A stretch of 64,000 nt of DNA from the NCBI RefSeq assembly GCF_004022485.1, contig NZ_CP034951.1, positions 3,038,001-3,102,000 of the forward strand, read 5' to 3'. Below are positions 17,464-26,431 of the stretch, one piece after another. The notes beneath the pieces were generated by a model that saw nothing but the letters and a program-made list of their open reading frames with translations, was not told the origin of the DNA and did no database searches. The position numbers were made by a program, and so were the translations under genes. The stretch comes from Aequorivita sp. H23M31. GTDB taxonomy: Bacteria; Bacteroidota; Bacteroidia; Flavobacteriales; Flavobacteriaceae. Each line of letters begins with the position of its first letter. Within the stretch, counting starts at the first letter, position 1.

Positions 17464-17490
17464 TAACGAATAATAGAAAAAAGGTCATCA
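17464..17490 (-). promoter_or_regulatory. Predicted ECF sigma promoter (copy c), sigma/anti-sigma/CHAT operon
   Basis: On the minus strand TGATGACC (17490-17483) is followed by TTTTTT and, after exactly 14 bases, CGTTA (17468-17464). The sequence fits autoregulation of the sigma gene; the predicted leader to ATG 17362 is about 95 nt. Confidence 0.75.
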
Positions 17491-17783
17491 TGCAACTTAT
17501 TTTTTTAACAAACCTTTGTGGCTCAGGATTTAGAAACTGAAATTTATAATGTGGATTTTAGTAAATTATCCGAAATCGGCTTTAAAATATTTTTAGAAAG
17601 TTTTTTGAGCAGATATACAAGTTTGAATATTTCATTTTTATAGAATATCGAGCGCAGTTACATTGGAATAACATAAATTGATCTAAGAACGCAGACCTTA
17701 TTTTTCCCACATATTCTGGATTGCTTTCAGGGGAAATAGGGAAAGCTTTTCAAAATGGGACAGCTTTCGTCAAAAAAGAAGTT

Positions 17784-17791
17784 TATTTTTG
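17784..17791 (+). promoter_or_regulatory. TAnnTTTG promoter element of mvaD
   Basis: TATTTTTG matches the Bacteroidota housekeeping -7 element and lies 24 bases before the mvaD ATG. The rest of the divergent intergenic region 17363-17815 is A+T-rich and holds the oppositely directed ECF promoter copy c; nothing else is evident. Confidence 0.6.
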
Positions 17792-17815
17792 TTCTGCTTT
17801 TAATTTTATAGATCT

Positions 17816-18931
17816 ATGGAGCTTTTTTCGGGTTCAAATTATCCTAAAAATTTAATTTCAGGAAGGGTTTCCTGGCAATCTCCCAGCAATATTGCCCTGG
17901 TAAAATATTGGGGAAAATATGGGGAGCAATTGCCCATGAATGCTTCAGTTAGCTTCACCTTAAAGAATTGTAATACCCAGACATCTCTTTCGTTCGAGCC
18001 ACGGACCAATATATCTTCTAAAGCTGTTGTAGAAAATTCACTTAAATTCGAATTTGAAGTGTTTCTAGATGGTAAAAGAGAGAAATCCTTTGAGCCTAAA
18101 ATCCAAAATTTCTTTGAAAGGATTGAGGGTTATATCCCCTTTCTGAAGGATTTTAAATTCAAGATCGAAACTTCTAATAGTTTTCCACATAGCAGTGGTA
18201 TTGCTTCTTCAGCAAGCGGAATGAGTGCTTTAGCCCTGTGTTTGGTGAATATGGAGCATAAGTTGCTTTCCTCCGATTCTACAAATTTCAAATTGACTGA
18301 AAAGGAATACGAGAAGGCATCCTTTCTCGCTCGATTGGGGTCAGGGAGTGCTTGTAGAAGTATTGGAGGACCACTTATTGTTTGGGGCGAACATCCCCAG
18401 ATTGATGGTAGCACCAATCTCTACGGAATTAAATATCCTTTCGAAGTTCATGAATGCTTTTTAGATTATAAGGATTGCATCTTATTGGTGGATAAAGGAG
18501 AGAAACAAGTGAGTAGCACCATTGGGCATGATCTTATGCATAATCATCCATTTGCCGAACAACGATTTAAACAGGCAAACGGCAATCTTTCAGAATTGAT
18601 TCCCGTTCTGCGCGATGGGAATATTCAGAAGTTTGTGGAAATCGTAGAAAGTGAAGCCTTATCGCTCCACGCAATGATGCTAACTTCTATGCCGTATTTT
18701 ATTTTGATGAAACCTAATACCTTAGAGATAATCAACAGAATATGGGATTTTCGACGAAATACGGGAAGTAATGCATGTTTCACCTTAGATGCCGGAGCCA
18801 ATGTCCATTTGCTCTATCCCGAAGCTGAAAAAGAAGCCGTTCTCAGTTTTATAAAGAAGGATCTTTCACGATTCTGCAAAAACGGAGAATTTATTTTGGA
18901 TGAGGTAGGCCTTGGCGCTTCTAAAATTTAA
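17816..18931 (+). CDS. mvaD: Diphosphomevalonate decarboxylase
   Basis: This enzyme makes isopentenyl diphosphate from mevalonate 5-diphosphate by ATP-dependent decarboxylation. The 371-residue protein has the GHMP-superfamily layout with family-specific motifs: SPSNIALVKYWGKYGEQLPMN near residue 22, HSSGIASSASGMSALAL (ATP-binding loop, about 123-139), LARLGSGSACRSIGGPLI (about 172-189) and FTLDAGANVHLLYPE near residue 322. Length is typical. The stop overlaps the stop of the convergent TPR-CHAT gene by 4 bases (18928-18931). The mevalonate kinase-like gene and the UbiA prenyltransferase follow 4.7 and 5.8 kb downstream; the lipoprotein/CHAT pair on the other strand lies between. Confidence 0.95.
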   Translation: MELFSGSNYPKNLISGRVSWQSPSNIALVKYWGKYGEQLPMNASVSFTLKNCNTQTSLSFEPRTNISSKAVVENSLKFEFEVFLDGKREKSFEPKIQNFFERIEGYIPFLKDFKFKIETSNSFPHSSGIASSASGMSALALCLVNMEHKLLSSDSTNFKLTEKEYEKASFLARLGSGSACRSIGGPLIVWGEHPQIDGSTNLYGIKYPFEVHECFLDYKDCILLVDKGEKQVSSTIGHDLMHNHPFAEQRFKQANGNLSELIPVLRDGNIQKFVEIVESEALSLHAMMLTSMPYFILMKPNTLEIINRIWDFRRNTGSNACFTLDAGANVHLLYPEAEKEAVLSFIKKDLSRFCKNGEFILDEVGLGASKI

Positions 18932-21900
18932 CTTGAATTTTTTTCTTGAAATTCGGAAGACTTCCGTCTTTTTAAGCCTTGCAAAAGAAGAAAAAGGATC
19001 AGCAATATAACTATTCCAACCGCTCCGTACCACATCCAGGAAATACCGGTATCCAAATCAATAGGAGTGGTGTCGCCGATAAGAACAAGTCCTGCCCAGT
19101 ATTGCGGAGCAGCTGTCCGGCCCCTGGCGGACTTAATGTACTCCAGCTTAGCGTTTCGCAAAGCTTCATCCTTAGGTAGGCCCTTTGCCAGATTTTCATA
19201 AAAACGTCTTACAATCTCGGTGCTCGATACTTCATCTATTTCCCAAAGACTTGTCAAAATACTCTCACTGCCCGCATAATTAAACGCGTGCGCCAATGAA
19301 ATCATTCCTTCTCCCGCTTGGTAGGTGGGTTTCCCCGTTTCACAAGCAGTCAGGATCGCCAAATTGGATGACAAATCTATATTGTAAATTTCATAGGAAT
19401 AAAGTGAGTTGGCATCATAATCCTGTTTGTCATCCGTTCTTTTCGCAAATATTAGCCTACTCAATTCCGGACTTACATTATTGCTTTCCGCGTGGGTGCC
19501 AATGTGGATTATTTTATGTTCCTTGGCTCGGTCTATAAATAAATCTTTGCTGGCGTTTTCATTAATATAGTATTCGCCGTCAAAAATTCGGGAATATTCT
19601 TTTACCAAGTCTTCACTAAAAGGCTGGGGAAGAAGGGTGAGGTAAGTTTTATCCAGATTTACAGAATCTTTGATAGCCATTTTGTAATCCTCTTTCATCT
19701 TTTTCGTAAAGCCTGGAGCAAAGGCAATATATTCTGAGGAAAAGTTGGCTACCTTGTTTTTGTCCTTATAGAGGAGCAAACTAAAGTTGTATGAAATGTT
19801 GTATTTAGCCAATAAACTATTCGTGGCCATTTCCTTAAAATCCTTAATCGGTTCTGGAGTAAGGGTTTCAAAGCTAAGATTGAAAAGCTCTCGATCTGGC
19901 ACGATAACAACATTTTTGGTTTTTACAAAACTTTCTAACGGAAACCAGAGTACTTGATATAGCTTATGGAGTTTTGGACTTATTTCTGAAACGGAAAAAT
20001 TATTTTCTGAGAGATTGCTTATGCCATTTTCTAGCTTCTCCCAATTGAGTTTTATCATTTTTTTTATTGAGGAAGAAACTACAAATGCGTACAATGCGTC
20101 CTCAATAAATATATAGCGAATTACCGTAGTGTTTTCAGGAATTTTTTGCTGCAAGTCGTTAATTGGCTCCTCTATTGTGGCATAGCGCATTTTATAATAT
20201 TTGGGATATTGCTGCTTTAGGGAATCCAGGAAATTATCCCAATTTTCTGAGGCCTCAAAGAACGCGGAAATATCCCCGGTTTCTGAATCGTCGAGAGAGG
20301 AAGCCAATTTTCCTTTTAGCTCGCTTTCCCGTACAACCAATTTTTGGGGAACATGCTGAAAGGCGAGGTTTTCCCGAAGATTTAAACGGGACCGGATGCG
20401 GTTATAAATGCTGGATTCGTGAAGAGATATCAGTTTATCTAGATACTTTTCATCCTGTGTAAGTTGGTAAAGTTCCAATCGTAACTTTTCGGTGAAATCT
20501 AAAAGTTCCTCATTTTCTGCGAGAAGTATTGCAATGTCATCATTATTGTTTACAACTTTTTTCCGGTGGTCCAGAATTGCAATTCCCTTGTTTATTTCTT
20601 CCAAAAGCGACTTTAATAGCTGTGGATTTTTGTTTTCCGAAAGATGGTATTTTGATGCTGCATTGATCAACAATGCTTGTGGTTTCCGGAATTGCCCCAA
20701 AATAGAATCAGTTGGACTAATTTTTACGTCTTTTCGTATATTGCTGAATGCCAGGGCCTCACTACTATACTTTTCCGCTTCTCTGTAATCTTTTAAGATG
20801 TAATGTACCTGGGCCAGATTTATGATATGGTTGAATTCCTGGATGGTGTTTTTAAAATCTCCTGTATGGGTAAAATCATAAGTTTCCCTGGCCAGACTGA
20901 TTGCTTTTTCCCTTAAATTATTCCTTGCAGCAAAAAGAGAATGTTCCAAAAGTTGCTCTAGGAAATCCTTGGTATAATTGGGACCCATAGATTCCCGATA
21001 CACTTGTTCTGCTCTTTCAAAATAAATAGCAGCATTTTCAACATCATCCATAGCTTGATAAATACTCGCTCGGGTACTTAGAGCCGCTGCCTGCCAATAT
21101 AGGTCAGCGCTTGCGCTCGATTTTAAAAGTTCAAGGGCCTCATCGGCATCTGCAGCAGCATCCTCAAAATCACGGGAAGCAGTTTTTGCAGAGGCTAAAT
21201 TTACCAGAGAAATAATGAGATAAGTATTGTTGCTATCGTATAGTTTCTTTTTCTGTTCATAGGAATATTCAAGTAATTCCAAAGACCGCTGATGTTGGCC
21301 TATTGTATTGTAAAAAGAGGCCATATTGTCCATTACCATACATTGGTTTCCCTTTGCTTTAAAGATCCGGGACTCATCGGTTGAGCGGTTTATGTATTCC
21401 TGAAATCCGGCAATGGCTTCTTGTGAAATCGAAATGGCTTCCTGATTTTTTCCCAAGGCATTCCATAATACCGATAAATTCAATTTTACAAGTGCCGGCC
21501 GGTAGTAGCGGTTCATAATATCATTTTCATCTGTTTTTTCCAACACCTTAACCGCTTCCTGAAAATAATATTTGGCACTGTCCAATTTTGACTCTTGCCA
21601 CATCATTCCGCCCAAGGCATTATACACCTGATTGTAGAAAACATAATCGGGCTTTCCCGATTTTTTGAGGAGACGAAGTGCCCTTTGATAGTGATTGTTT
21701 GCCAAGGGGAAATCCCCCAGATGGGCGGCATAATATCCCATTCTATATTGTACACCAGCCAAGTCGGTGCTTTGAGGTTCTGTATTTTTGAGAGCATATG
21801 GAATTGCTGATTCCAGAAGATCGTAGGCTTTTTTTTGTTGGCCCATGTCATCGTAAATCCAGCCTAGTTCGGTTATAGCTTCAACAATGAAATGGGGATG

Positions 21901-22206
21901 GGCATTTTTTTTAATTTCTTCCGTGAGAATTTCTGCCTTTTTCAAGGCCTTCATTTTATCTCCATTATTTAATTTAAAGCTGCCCTCAAATTGGATAAAA
22001 CTATACAGACTATCATACAACTTTTTACTTCTATAATAGGTTAAGGCTTTCTGGGTTTCTGTCCTGGCCCTCGTCAATGAGTCCCCTTCAATAAGATTTT
22101 GGATTTCTTTGACGGATGAAATCCTCTCTTGGGAAATCCCCTTAAAGAAAAAAACAAACGCTATAAATAGAAAGAGGAGGGTATTTTTTCGGTATTTTTT
22201 CCGCAT
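18928..22206 (-). CDS. Exported TPR-CHAT protein, second paralogue
   Basis: This 1092-residue protein has the same architecture as the protein at 12805-16044: signal peptide (LLFLFIAFVFFFKGISQ), TPR array (about 40-560), CHAT domain and one C-terminal transmembrane helix (about 1060-1078) with a basic tail (GLKRRKSSEFQEKNSS). The putative catalytic pair is intact: His about 905 in HIGTHAESNN and Cys about 955 in ILTACETGK. The two proteins are nearly identical around these motifs and diverge in the TPR region, which suggests conserved catalysis but different partners. It lies 100 bp downstream of a lipoprotein gene on the same strand. That gene has an ECF-type promoter (copy d) and this one has no motif copy of its own, so the two are probably co-transcribed. 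Substrate unknown. Confidence 0.9.
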   Translation of the reverse strand: MRKKYRKNTLLFLFIAFVFFFKGISQERISSVKEIQNLIEGDSLTRARTETQKALTYYRSKKLYDSLYSFIQFEGSFKLNNGDKMKALKKAEILTEEIKKNAHPHFIVEAITELGWIYDDMGQQKKAYDLLESAIPYALKNTEPQSTDLAGVQYRMGYYAAHLGDFPLANNHYQRALRLLKKSGKPDYVFYNQVYNALGGMMWQESKLDSAKYYFQEAVKVLEKTDENDIMNRYYRPALVKLNLSVLWNALGKNQEAISISQEAIAGFQEYINRSTDESRIFKAKGNQCMVMDNMASFYNTIGQHQRSLELLEYSYEQKKKLYDSNNTYLIISLVNLASAKTASRDFEDAAADADEALELLKSSASADLYWQAAALSTRASIYQAMDDVENAAIYFERAEQVYRESMGPNYTKDFLEQLLEHSLFAARNNLREKAISLARETYDFTHTGDFKNTIQEFNHIINLAQVHYILKDYREAEKYSSEALAFSNIRKDVKISPTDSILGQFRKPQALLINAASKYHLSENKNPQLLKSLLEEINKGIAILDHRKKVVNNNDDIAILLAENEELLDFTEKLRLELYQLTQDEKYLDKLISLHESSIYNRIRSRLNLRENLAFQHVPQKLVVRESELKGKLASSLDDSETGDISAFFEASENWDNFLDSLKQQYPKYYKMRYATIEEPINDLQQKIPENTTVIRYIFIEDALYAFVVSSSIKKMIKLNWEKLENGISNLSENNFSVSEISPKLHKLYQVLWFPLESFVKTKNVVIVPDRELFNLSFETLTPEPIKDFKEMATNSLLAKYNISYNFSLLLYKDKNKVANFSSEYIAFAPGFTKKMKEDYKMAIKDSVNLDKTYLTLLPQPFSEDLVKEYSRIFDGEYYINENASKDLFIDRAKEHKIIHIGTHAESNNVSPELSRLIFAKRTDDKQDYDANSLYSYEIYNIDLSSNLAILTACETGKPTYQAGEGMISLAHAFNYAGSESILTSLWEIDEVSSTEIVRRFYENLAKGLPKDEALRNAKLEYIKSARGRTAAPQYWAGLVLIGDTTPIDLDTGISWMWYGAVGIVILLILFLLLQGLKRRKSSEFQEKNSS

Positions 22207-22306
22207 AACTTAGAACCACTTAAGAGATAAGATATACCCGGGGATAGCGTGAAGTAAGATACAAATTATTTTTTATGGTTTTTATGCTCAGATAATTTTT
22301 AAATTT

Positions 22307-23434
22307 CTAGTTCTGCTCTTCAAATTCAGTCCAATTTTGATTGTTGACCCATTTATCCTGGTTGGGATTGTAGAGGGAATTATCGCTCATTATATATTCT
22401 CCTTGGTCATTAACCCAATATTGTTTAGCACCTGATTCAACCTTATAAGCTTGACCAGTACTGTGATCGCTAACATTGGTTGTGCCGCGAATGTTGTCTA
22501 TCACTTGGCTGTGACTTCTATCATTGGCAGCTTGTCTGTATTTCCAATCGGTCATATTTTGGTCCATTGTCGCCATTCGCGCATTGTGGTTCGCAGTACT
22601 TCTTTCTCCTGCAGCCTTAATGTTGTCCATTCTAATTTGGTGATCTATATTGCTTTGTTGGGCTATTTGCATGTCCTTCTTATTTTGCTTTTGGATCCAT
22701 TGTGGATTTACCTGTTTATTTAAAAGCCCATTTATATATTGTCTTTTCGCTTTTTCATAGGCACCTTCGGAGGATTCTAGAATAGTATAAATAACGCCCC
22801 AATATCCGCCGTAATTATCATAGGATACAAAATGGTGGAGTACTGTAAGAAGCTTGGTGCCATCAGGATCCTGCCATTCCAGACCCATAACGGTAAAGGT
22901 TTTTTGGGAAGGCAGACTTTTGTACTTCTGATCCTCGTACTGTTTGTCCCAAGTTGCCAGTTGGGGAATGGGAAATTTCCCGACGAGCTTTCTGTTTATT
23001 TTATTGCCATATGGGACAAAGGATTCATTTATAACCTGCTCAATAGACTTAGGAAATTGAATGGGAATTCCGCTTTGTTGATACATTTGGTTCGTCTGTT
23101 GGTCATTTGAAAACATATACATAGAAGCCCTCTCATTATAGATCTTAATCCCGTTTGGGCCTAAATAGCTGAACTCTTTATCGTTTTGTTTTTTCCAATT
23201 GGACGGCAATGGAATGCGGGACATTATCATGCCGCTTTGAGGATCTATGTTGTTATAATAGACAATGGTATCTCTTTTTGGTCCCTGTCTATTTTCTTCC
23301 GTTTTATATCCTCGACGATTTTCGCTTAATTGGGCCTCACGGTGATAGTTTGAGTCCTCTTCCAAATTGTTTAAACACGAAATTTGAAAAAAAGAGAAGG
23401 TTACTAAAATTAAAAAAGGAAAAGAATATTTCAT
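22307..23434 (-). CDS. Lipoprotein of unknown function, ECF regulon candidate
   Basis: This 375-residue protein starts with a lipoprotein signal (FPFLILVTFSFFQISC, cysteine at residue 20). An N-terminal charged linker is followed by a globular region (about 60-240) containing WKKQNDKEFSYLGPNGIKIYNERASMYMF and TVMGLEWQDPDGTKLLTVLHHFVSYDNYGGYWGVIYTIL. A Q/N/M-rich helical stretch follows (about 250-320), then a C-terminal segment with KQYWVNDQGEYIMSDNSLYNPN. I do not recognise a family. The ECF-type motif (copy d) lies only 24-50 bases upstream, and the second TPR-CHAT gene follows after 100 bp. This suggests the lipoprotein is a partner or substrate of that CHAT protein on the periplasmic side. 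Confidence 0.8.
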   Translation of the reverse strand: MKYSFPFLILVTFSFFQISCLNNLEEDSNYHREAQLSENRRGYKTEENRQGPKRDTIVYYNNIDPQSGMIMSRIPLPSNWKKQNDKEFSYLGPNGIKIYNERASMYMFSNDQQTNQMYQQSGIPIQFPKSIEQVINESFVPYGNKINRKLVGKFPIPQLATWDKQYEDQKYKSLPSQKTFTVMGLEWQDPDGTKLLTVLHHFVSYDNYGGYWGVIYTILESSEGAYEKAKRQYINGLLNKQVNPQWIQKQNKKDMQIAQQSNIDHQIRMDNIKAAGERSTANHNARMATMDQNMTDWKYRQAANDRSHSQVIDNIRGTTNVSDHSTGQAYKVESGAKQYWVNDQGEYIMSDNSLYNPNQDKWVNNQNWTEFEEQN

Positions 23435-23457
23435 GATTTCTGCATTTTATAATAATA

Positions 23458-23484
23458 TAACGAGAGAGTTGGAAAAGGTCATCA
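23458..23484 (-). promoter_or_regulatory. Predicted ECF sigma promoter (copy d), lipoprotein/CHAT operon
   Basis: On the minus strand TGATGACC (23484-23477) is followed by TTTT and, after exactly 14 bases, CGTTA (23462-23458). The ATG at 23434 would be about 15 nt from a start site placed 7 nt after the -10-like box. Confidence 0.75.
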
Positions 23485-23578
23485 AAACAGGGACGGAATC
23501 ATTGCGCTACAGTATATTGTGAATTTGCGTCTAAATTTTATTGTTCATTAATTTTCAATGACTATTTGTTAAAATGAT

Positions 23579-23586
23579 TATCTTTG
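23579..23586 (+). promoter_or_regulatory. TAnnTTTG promoter element of mevalonate kinase gene
   Basis: TATCTTTG followed by CAG is a perfect match to the Bacteroidota -7 element, 57 bases before the ATG at 23644. It is divergent from ECF promoter copy d. Confidence 0.65.
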
Positions 23587-23643
23587 CAGTGAGATTCGTT
23601 TTAAATTAATAACTATATTTTTAGATTTATTAACCAATAGCTT

Positions 23644-24582
23644 ATGCACGGTCCTTTATTTTACTCAAAAATTCTTCTTTTCGGTGAATATGGAATTATA
23701 AAAGATTCCAAAGGACTTTCCATTCCGTATAATTTTTACAAGGGTGCGTTAAAGCTTGATAAGCACCATACCATCTCTACGCACAAATCGAACGCAGGGT
23801 TAAGGCGTTTTGCGGAATATTTGGAAAATTTACAACAGGAAAAACCCGAAATGATTTCCTTCGATCTTGAATCTCTAAAGGCAGATGTTGAGGCCGGTTT
23901 ATATTTCGATAGCAGCATCCCCCAGGGATATGGCGTAGGAAGCAGTGGGGCTTTGGTAGCAGCGGTTTATGATAAGTATGCCAACAATAAAATTACGGTT
24001 TTGGAAAACCTCACTCGTGACAAATTGCTGCAGCTGAAAGCTATATTTTCAGAAATGGAATCTTTTTTTCACGGTAAATCTTCCGGCTTGGATCCGTTAA
24101 ATAGCTATTTAAGTCTGCCTATTCTTATAAATTCCAGCGATAATATAGAACCTGCAGGAATTCCTTCCCAAACCGCCAATGGTAAGGGAGCTGTTTTTTT
24201 GCTGGACAGTGGAAATACAGGTGAAACCGCTCCAATGGTCCAGATATTCATGGAGAATATGAAGCAGGAGGGTTTCCGAAAAATGGTCAAGGATCAGTTC
24301 GTAAAACATACGGATGCCTGTGTAGAGGATTTTCTTTTGGGCGACGTAAAATCACTTTTTGGCAATATCAAACAATTGTCGAAGGTGGTTCTGGACAATT
24401 TCAAACCAATGATCCCAATTGAATTCCATAAGCTCTGGAAAAAGGGAATTGATACTAATGCATACTACCTTAAATTATGCGGTTCTGGAGGTGGCGGTTA
24501 TATGCTCGGATTTACCGAAGATATCGAAAAAGCCAAAAAGGCGTTGAAAAATTATAAACTGGAAGTAGTTTATAGCTTTTAA
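23644..24582 (+). CDS. Mevalonate kinase (GHMP kinase family)
   Basis: This 312-residue protein belongs to the GHMP kinases and is assigned to ATP-dependent mevalonate phosphorylation. It shows the N-terminal FYSKILLFGEYGII (substrate-binding strand, residues 6-19), the ATP-binding loop QGYGVGSSGALVAAV (about 97-111), the HGKSSGLDPLNSYLS region (about 146-160, aspartate in the catalytic position) and the C-terminal KLCGSGGGGYMLGF (about 277-290). Length fits. It lies between mvaD (17816) and a UbiA-type prenyltransferase (24713), which supports a place in isoprenoid synthesis. Phosphomevalonate kinase is an alternative within the family, but gene context and motifs favour mevalonate kinase. 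Confidence 0.88.
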   Translation: MHGPLFYSKILLFGEYGIIKDSKGLSIPYNFYKGALKLDKHHTISTHKSNAGLRRFAEYLENLQQEKPEMISFDLESLKADVEAGLYFDSSIPQGYGVGSSGALVAAVYDKYANNKITVLENLTRDKLLQLKAIFSEMESFFHGKSSGLDPLNSYLSLPILINSSDNIEPAGIPSQTANGKGAVFLLDSGNTGETAPMVQIFMENMKQEGFRKMVKDQFVKHTDACVEDFLLGDVKSLFGNIKQLSKVVLDNFKPMIPIEFHKLWKKGIDTNAYYLKLCGSGGGGYMLGFTEDIEKAKKALKNYKLEVVYSF

Positions 24583-24712
24583 TAATTCTTATTTGCCTAA
24601 TGGTAATTCCCAAGGTAGCATAACCTGTTAAGTTATAGATCAATCGATTGATAACTCCTATTTACCTGATGTAAAATCTTCCTTTATAGTTCCTCCCTCA
24701 ATTTTGTAGTCT

Positions 24713-25624
24713 ATGTTCAACAGGAAACAAAAACTCTTACTTCTTAAGTTTTTCAGTTTGTTTTCAGTGGTCCGTGGCTATAATATTTTAATCATCGTAA
24801 TCGCGCAATATCTGGCAAGTATATATATTCTGGCGCCGGACTTGCCCGTGAGAAAAGTTTTGTTTGATGTTAATTTGTTGATGTTGGTACTTGCCTCCTC
24901 TTCTGCCATTGCCAGCGGATACATCATCAATAGTTTTTACGACAGCGAAAAGGATCTCATAAACCGTCCCCGAAAAACGATGTTGGACAGATTGGTAAGC
25001 CAACGCACAAAACTATCTACATACTTTCTGCTCAATTTCTTGTCCGTTATTTTTGCCAGTTACGTTTCGTTCAAAGCCGTCCTGTTCTTTTCGGTCTATA
25101 TTTTTATGCTTTGGCTTTATTCCCACAAGCTTAAAAAATATCCCTTTATAGGAAATATAACCGCTGCTATCTTGGCGGTAGTGCCATTTTTTGCAATTTT
25201 CGTGCATTACGGAAATTTTGATATCGTAATCTTCGTTCACGCCACCTTCCTGTTTTTGCTTATTGCAATGAGGGAACTGGTGAAGGATTTAGAAAACATA
25301 AAAGGCGATCTCACCCACGGATATAATACCATTCCAATTGTATATGGAGAAATGACTTCCAAACGAATGTTGACGATTTTAAGCATTTTGACTTTGGTGC
25401 CAATTCTGCTACTTATTACAAAATTTAAGACGGAAATAGGATATATGGATTTTTATTTTTATGCCAGCATCGCGGGCCTAGTTGTATTCTTGGTGGTTTT
25501 ATGGTATTCCAGAAATAAAATCCATTATATGGTACTTCATAATATTCTGAAGTTTGCAATCGTTCTTGGTGTTTTCAGTATTGTGCTTATCCACGTAGAA
25601 TTATTGACCAGCCGATTTTTTTAA
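24713..25624 (+). CDS. UbiA-family prenyltransferase (geranylgeranylglycerol-phosphate geranylgeranyltransferase-like)
   Basis: This 303-residue polytopic inner-membrane protein has about eight hydrophobic helices. The first Mg2+-diphosphate motif of UbiA enzymes is present as NSFYDSEKDLINRP (N-x3-D-x3-D, about residues 68-81). The second appears as RELVKDLENIKGDLTHGYNTIPI (about 186-208). It transfers a prenyl group from an isoprenoid diphosphate to an acceptor; in Flavobacteria this subgroup is usually annotated as a geranylgeranylglycerol-phosphate geranylgeranyltransferase. The gene follows the mevalonate kinase gene after 130 bp on the same strand, which supports a common isoprenoid role. 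The acceptor is not provable from sequence. Confidence 0.85.
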   Translation: MFNRKQKLLLLKFFSLFSVVRGYNILIIVIAQYLASIYILAPDLPVRKVLFDVNLLMLVLASSSAIASGYIINSFYDSEKDLINRPRKTMLDRLVSQRTKLSTYFLLNFLSVIFASYVSFKAVLFFSVYIFMLWLYSHKLKKYPFIGNITAAILAVVPFFAIFVHYGNFDIVIFVHATFLFLLIAMRELVKDLENIKGDLTHGYNTIPIVYGEMTSKRMLTILSILTLVPILLLITKFKTEIGYMDFYFYASIAGLVVFLVVLWYSRNKIHYMVLHNILKFAIVLGVFSIVLIHVELLTSRFF

Positions 25625-25674
25625 TAGGAATAATTTTATCTTCATCTTCGACTTCATTTTCTACCAGCTACCCT

Positions 25675-26217
25675 CTATCCACTAATCTTCAACTTCACAT
25701 AAAGATCCCAAACCACAACGCCAACACTCACCGCAATATTCAATGAATGTTTGGTGCCGAATTGAGGAATTTCGATAACTACATCGCTCGCTGAAACCAC
25801 TTTTTGTTGCACTCCTTTTACCTCATTTCCGAAGACGATTGCATAGGTCATTTCTTGCTGTGTGGAAAAATCATTAAGGTTTACGGCAAGTTCCGCTTGC
25901 TCGATAGAAGCGACAAAAACTCCTTCCTTTTGAAGTTTCGAAACTACTTCCATTACATCTTCAGCATATTCCCATTCTACACTTTCTGTTGCGCCCAGAG
26001 CGGTTTTTTGAATGTCTTTATGCGGTGGTTTGGCGGTGATTCCGCAGAGATAAATTTTCTGGATCAGAAATGCATCGGCAGTACGAAACACAGAACCGAT
26101 GTTGTTCAGACTACGAATATTGTCGAGGATAATGATAAGGGGAGTTTTTTCTACAGCTTTAAATTCGTCCGCATTGATTCGTTCAAGTTCGCTGTTTTTT
26201 AATTTTCTGTTTTTCAT
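25675..26217 (-). CDS. SpoU/TrmH-family RNA 2'-O-methyltransferase
   Basis: This protein has 180 residues from ATG 26217 (MKNRKLKNSELERI). The knotted SPOUT methyltransferase fold is indicated by its three family motifs: NIRSLNNIGSVFRTADAF (motif 1, about residues 31-48), AIVFGNEVKGV (motif 2, about 128-138) and IEIPQFGTKHSLNIAVSVGVVVWDL (motif 3, about 148-172). It would methylate ribose 2'-OH groups on tRNA or rRNA using S-adenosylmethionine. The RNA substrate is not determinable. It is divergent from mutS, whose start lies 215 bp away, and convergent with the UbiA gene. Confidence 0.93.
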   Translation of the reverse strand: MKNRKLKNSELERINADEFKAVEKTPLIIILDNIRSLNNIGSVFRTADAFLIQKIYLCGITAKPPHKDIQKTALGATESVEWEYAEDVMEVVSKLQKEGVFVASIEQAELAVNLNDFSTQQEMTYAIVFGNEVKGVQQKVVSASDVVIEIPQFGTKHSLNIAVSVGVVVWDLYVKLKISG

Positions 26218-26431
26218 AGAAGGCAAAGTTAATTGTTAAAAGTTAATTCTACGACGCAAAGTTGAGTGGTTGAAGTCTCAAAATTTTCCTCTGGGAGACT
26301 CTGCGATACTCCGCGCAACTCTGTGAAACAACTTATACAGTTTGTTGATAAAAGCCAGCAAATCTCTATCACTTCATTTTTAAGAAAACTACATTTTCGT
26401 TACATTTATCGGTTAAAGAACATTTTGAGTT

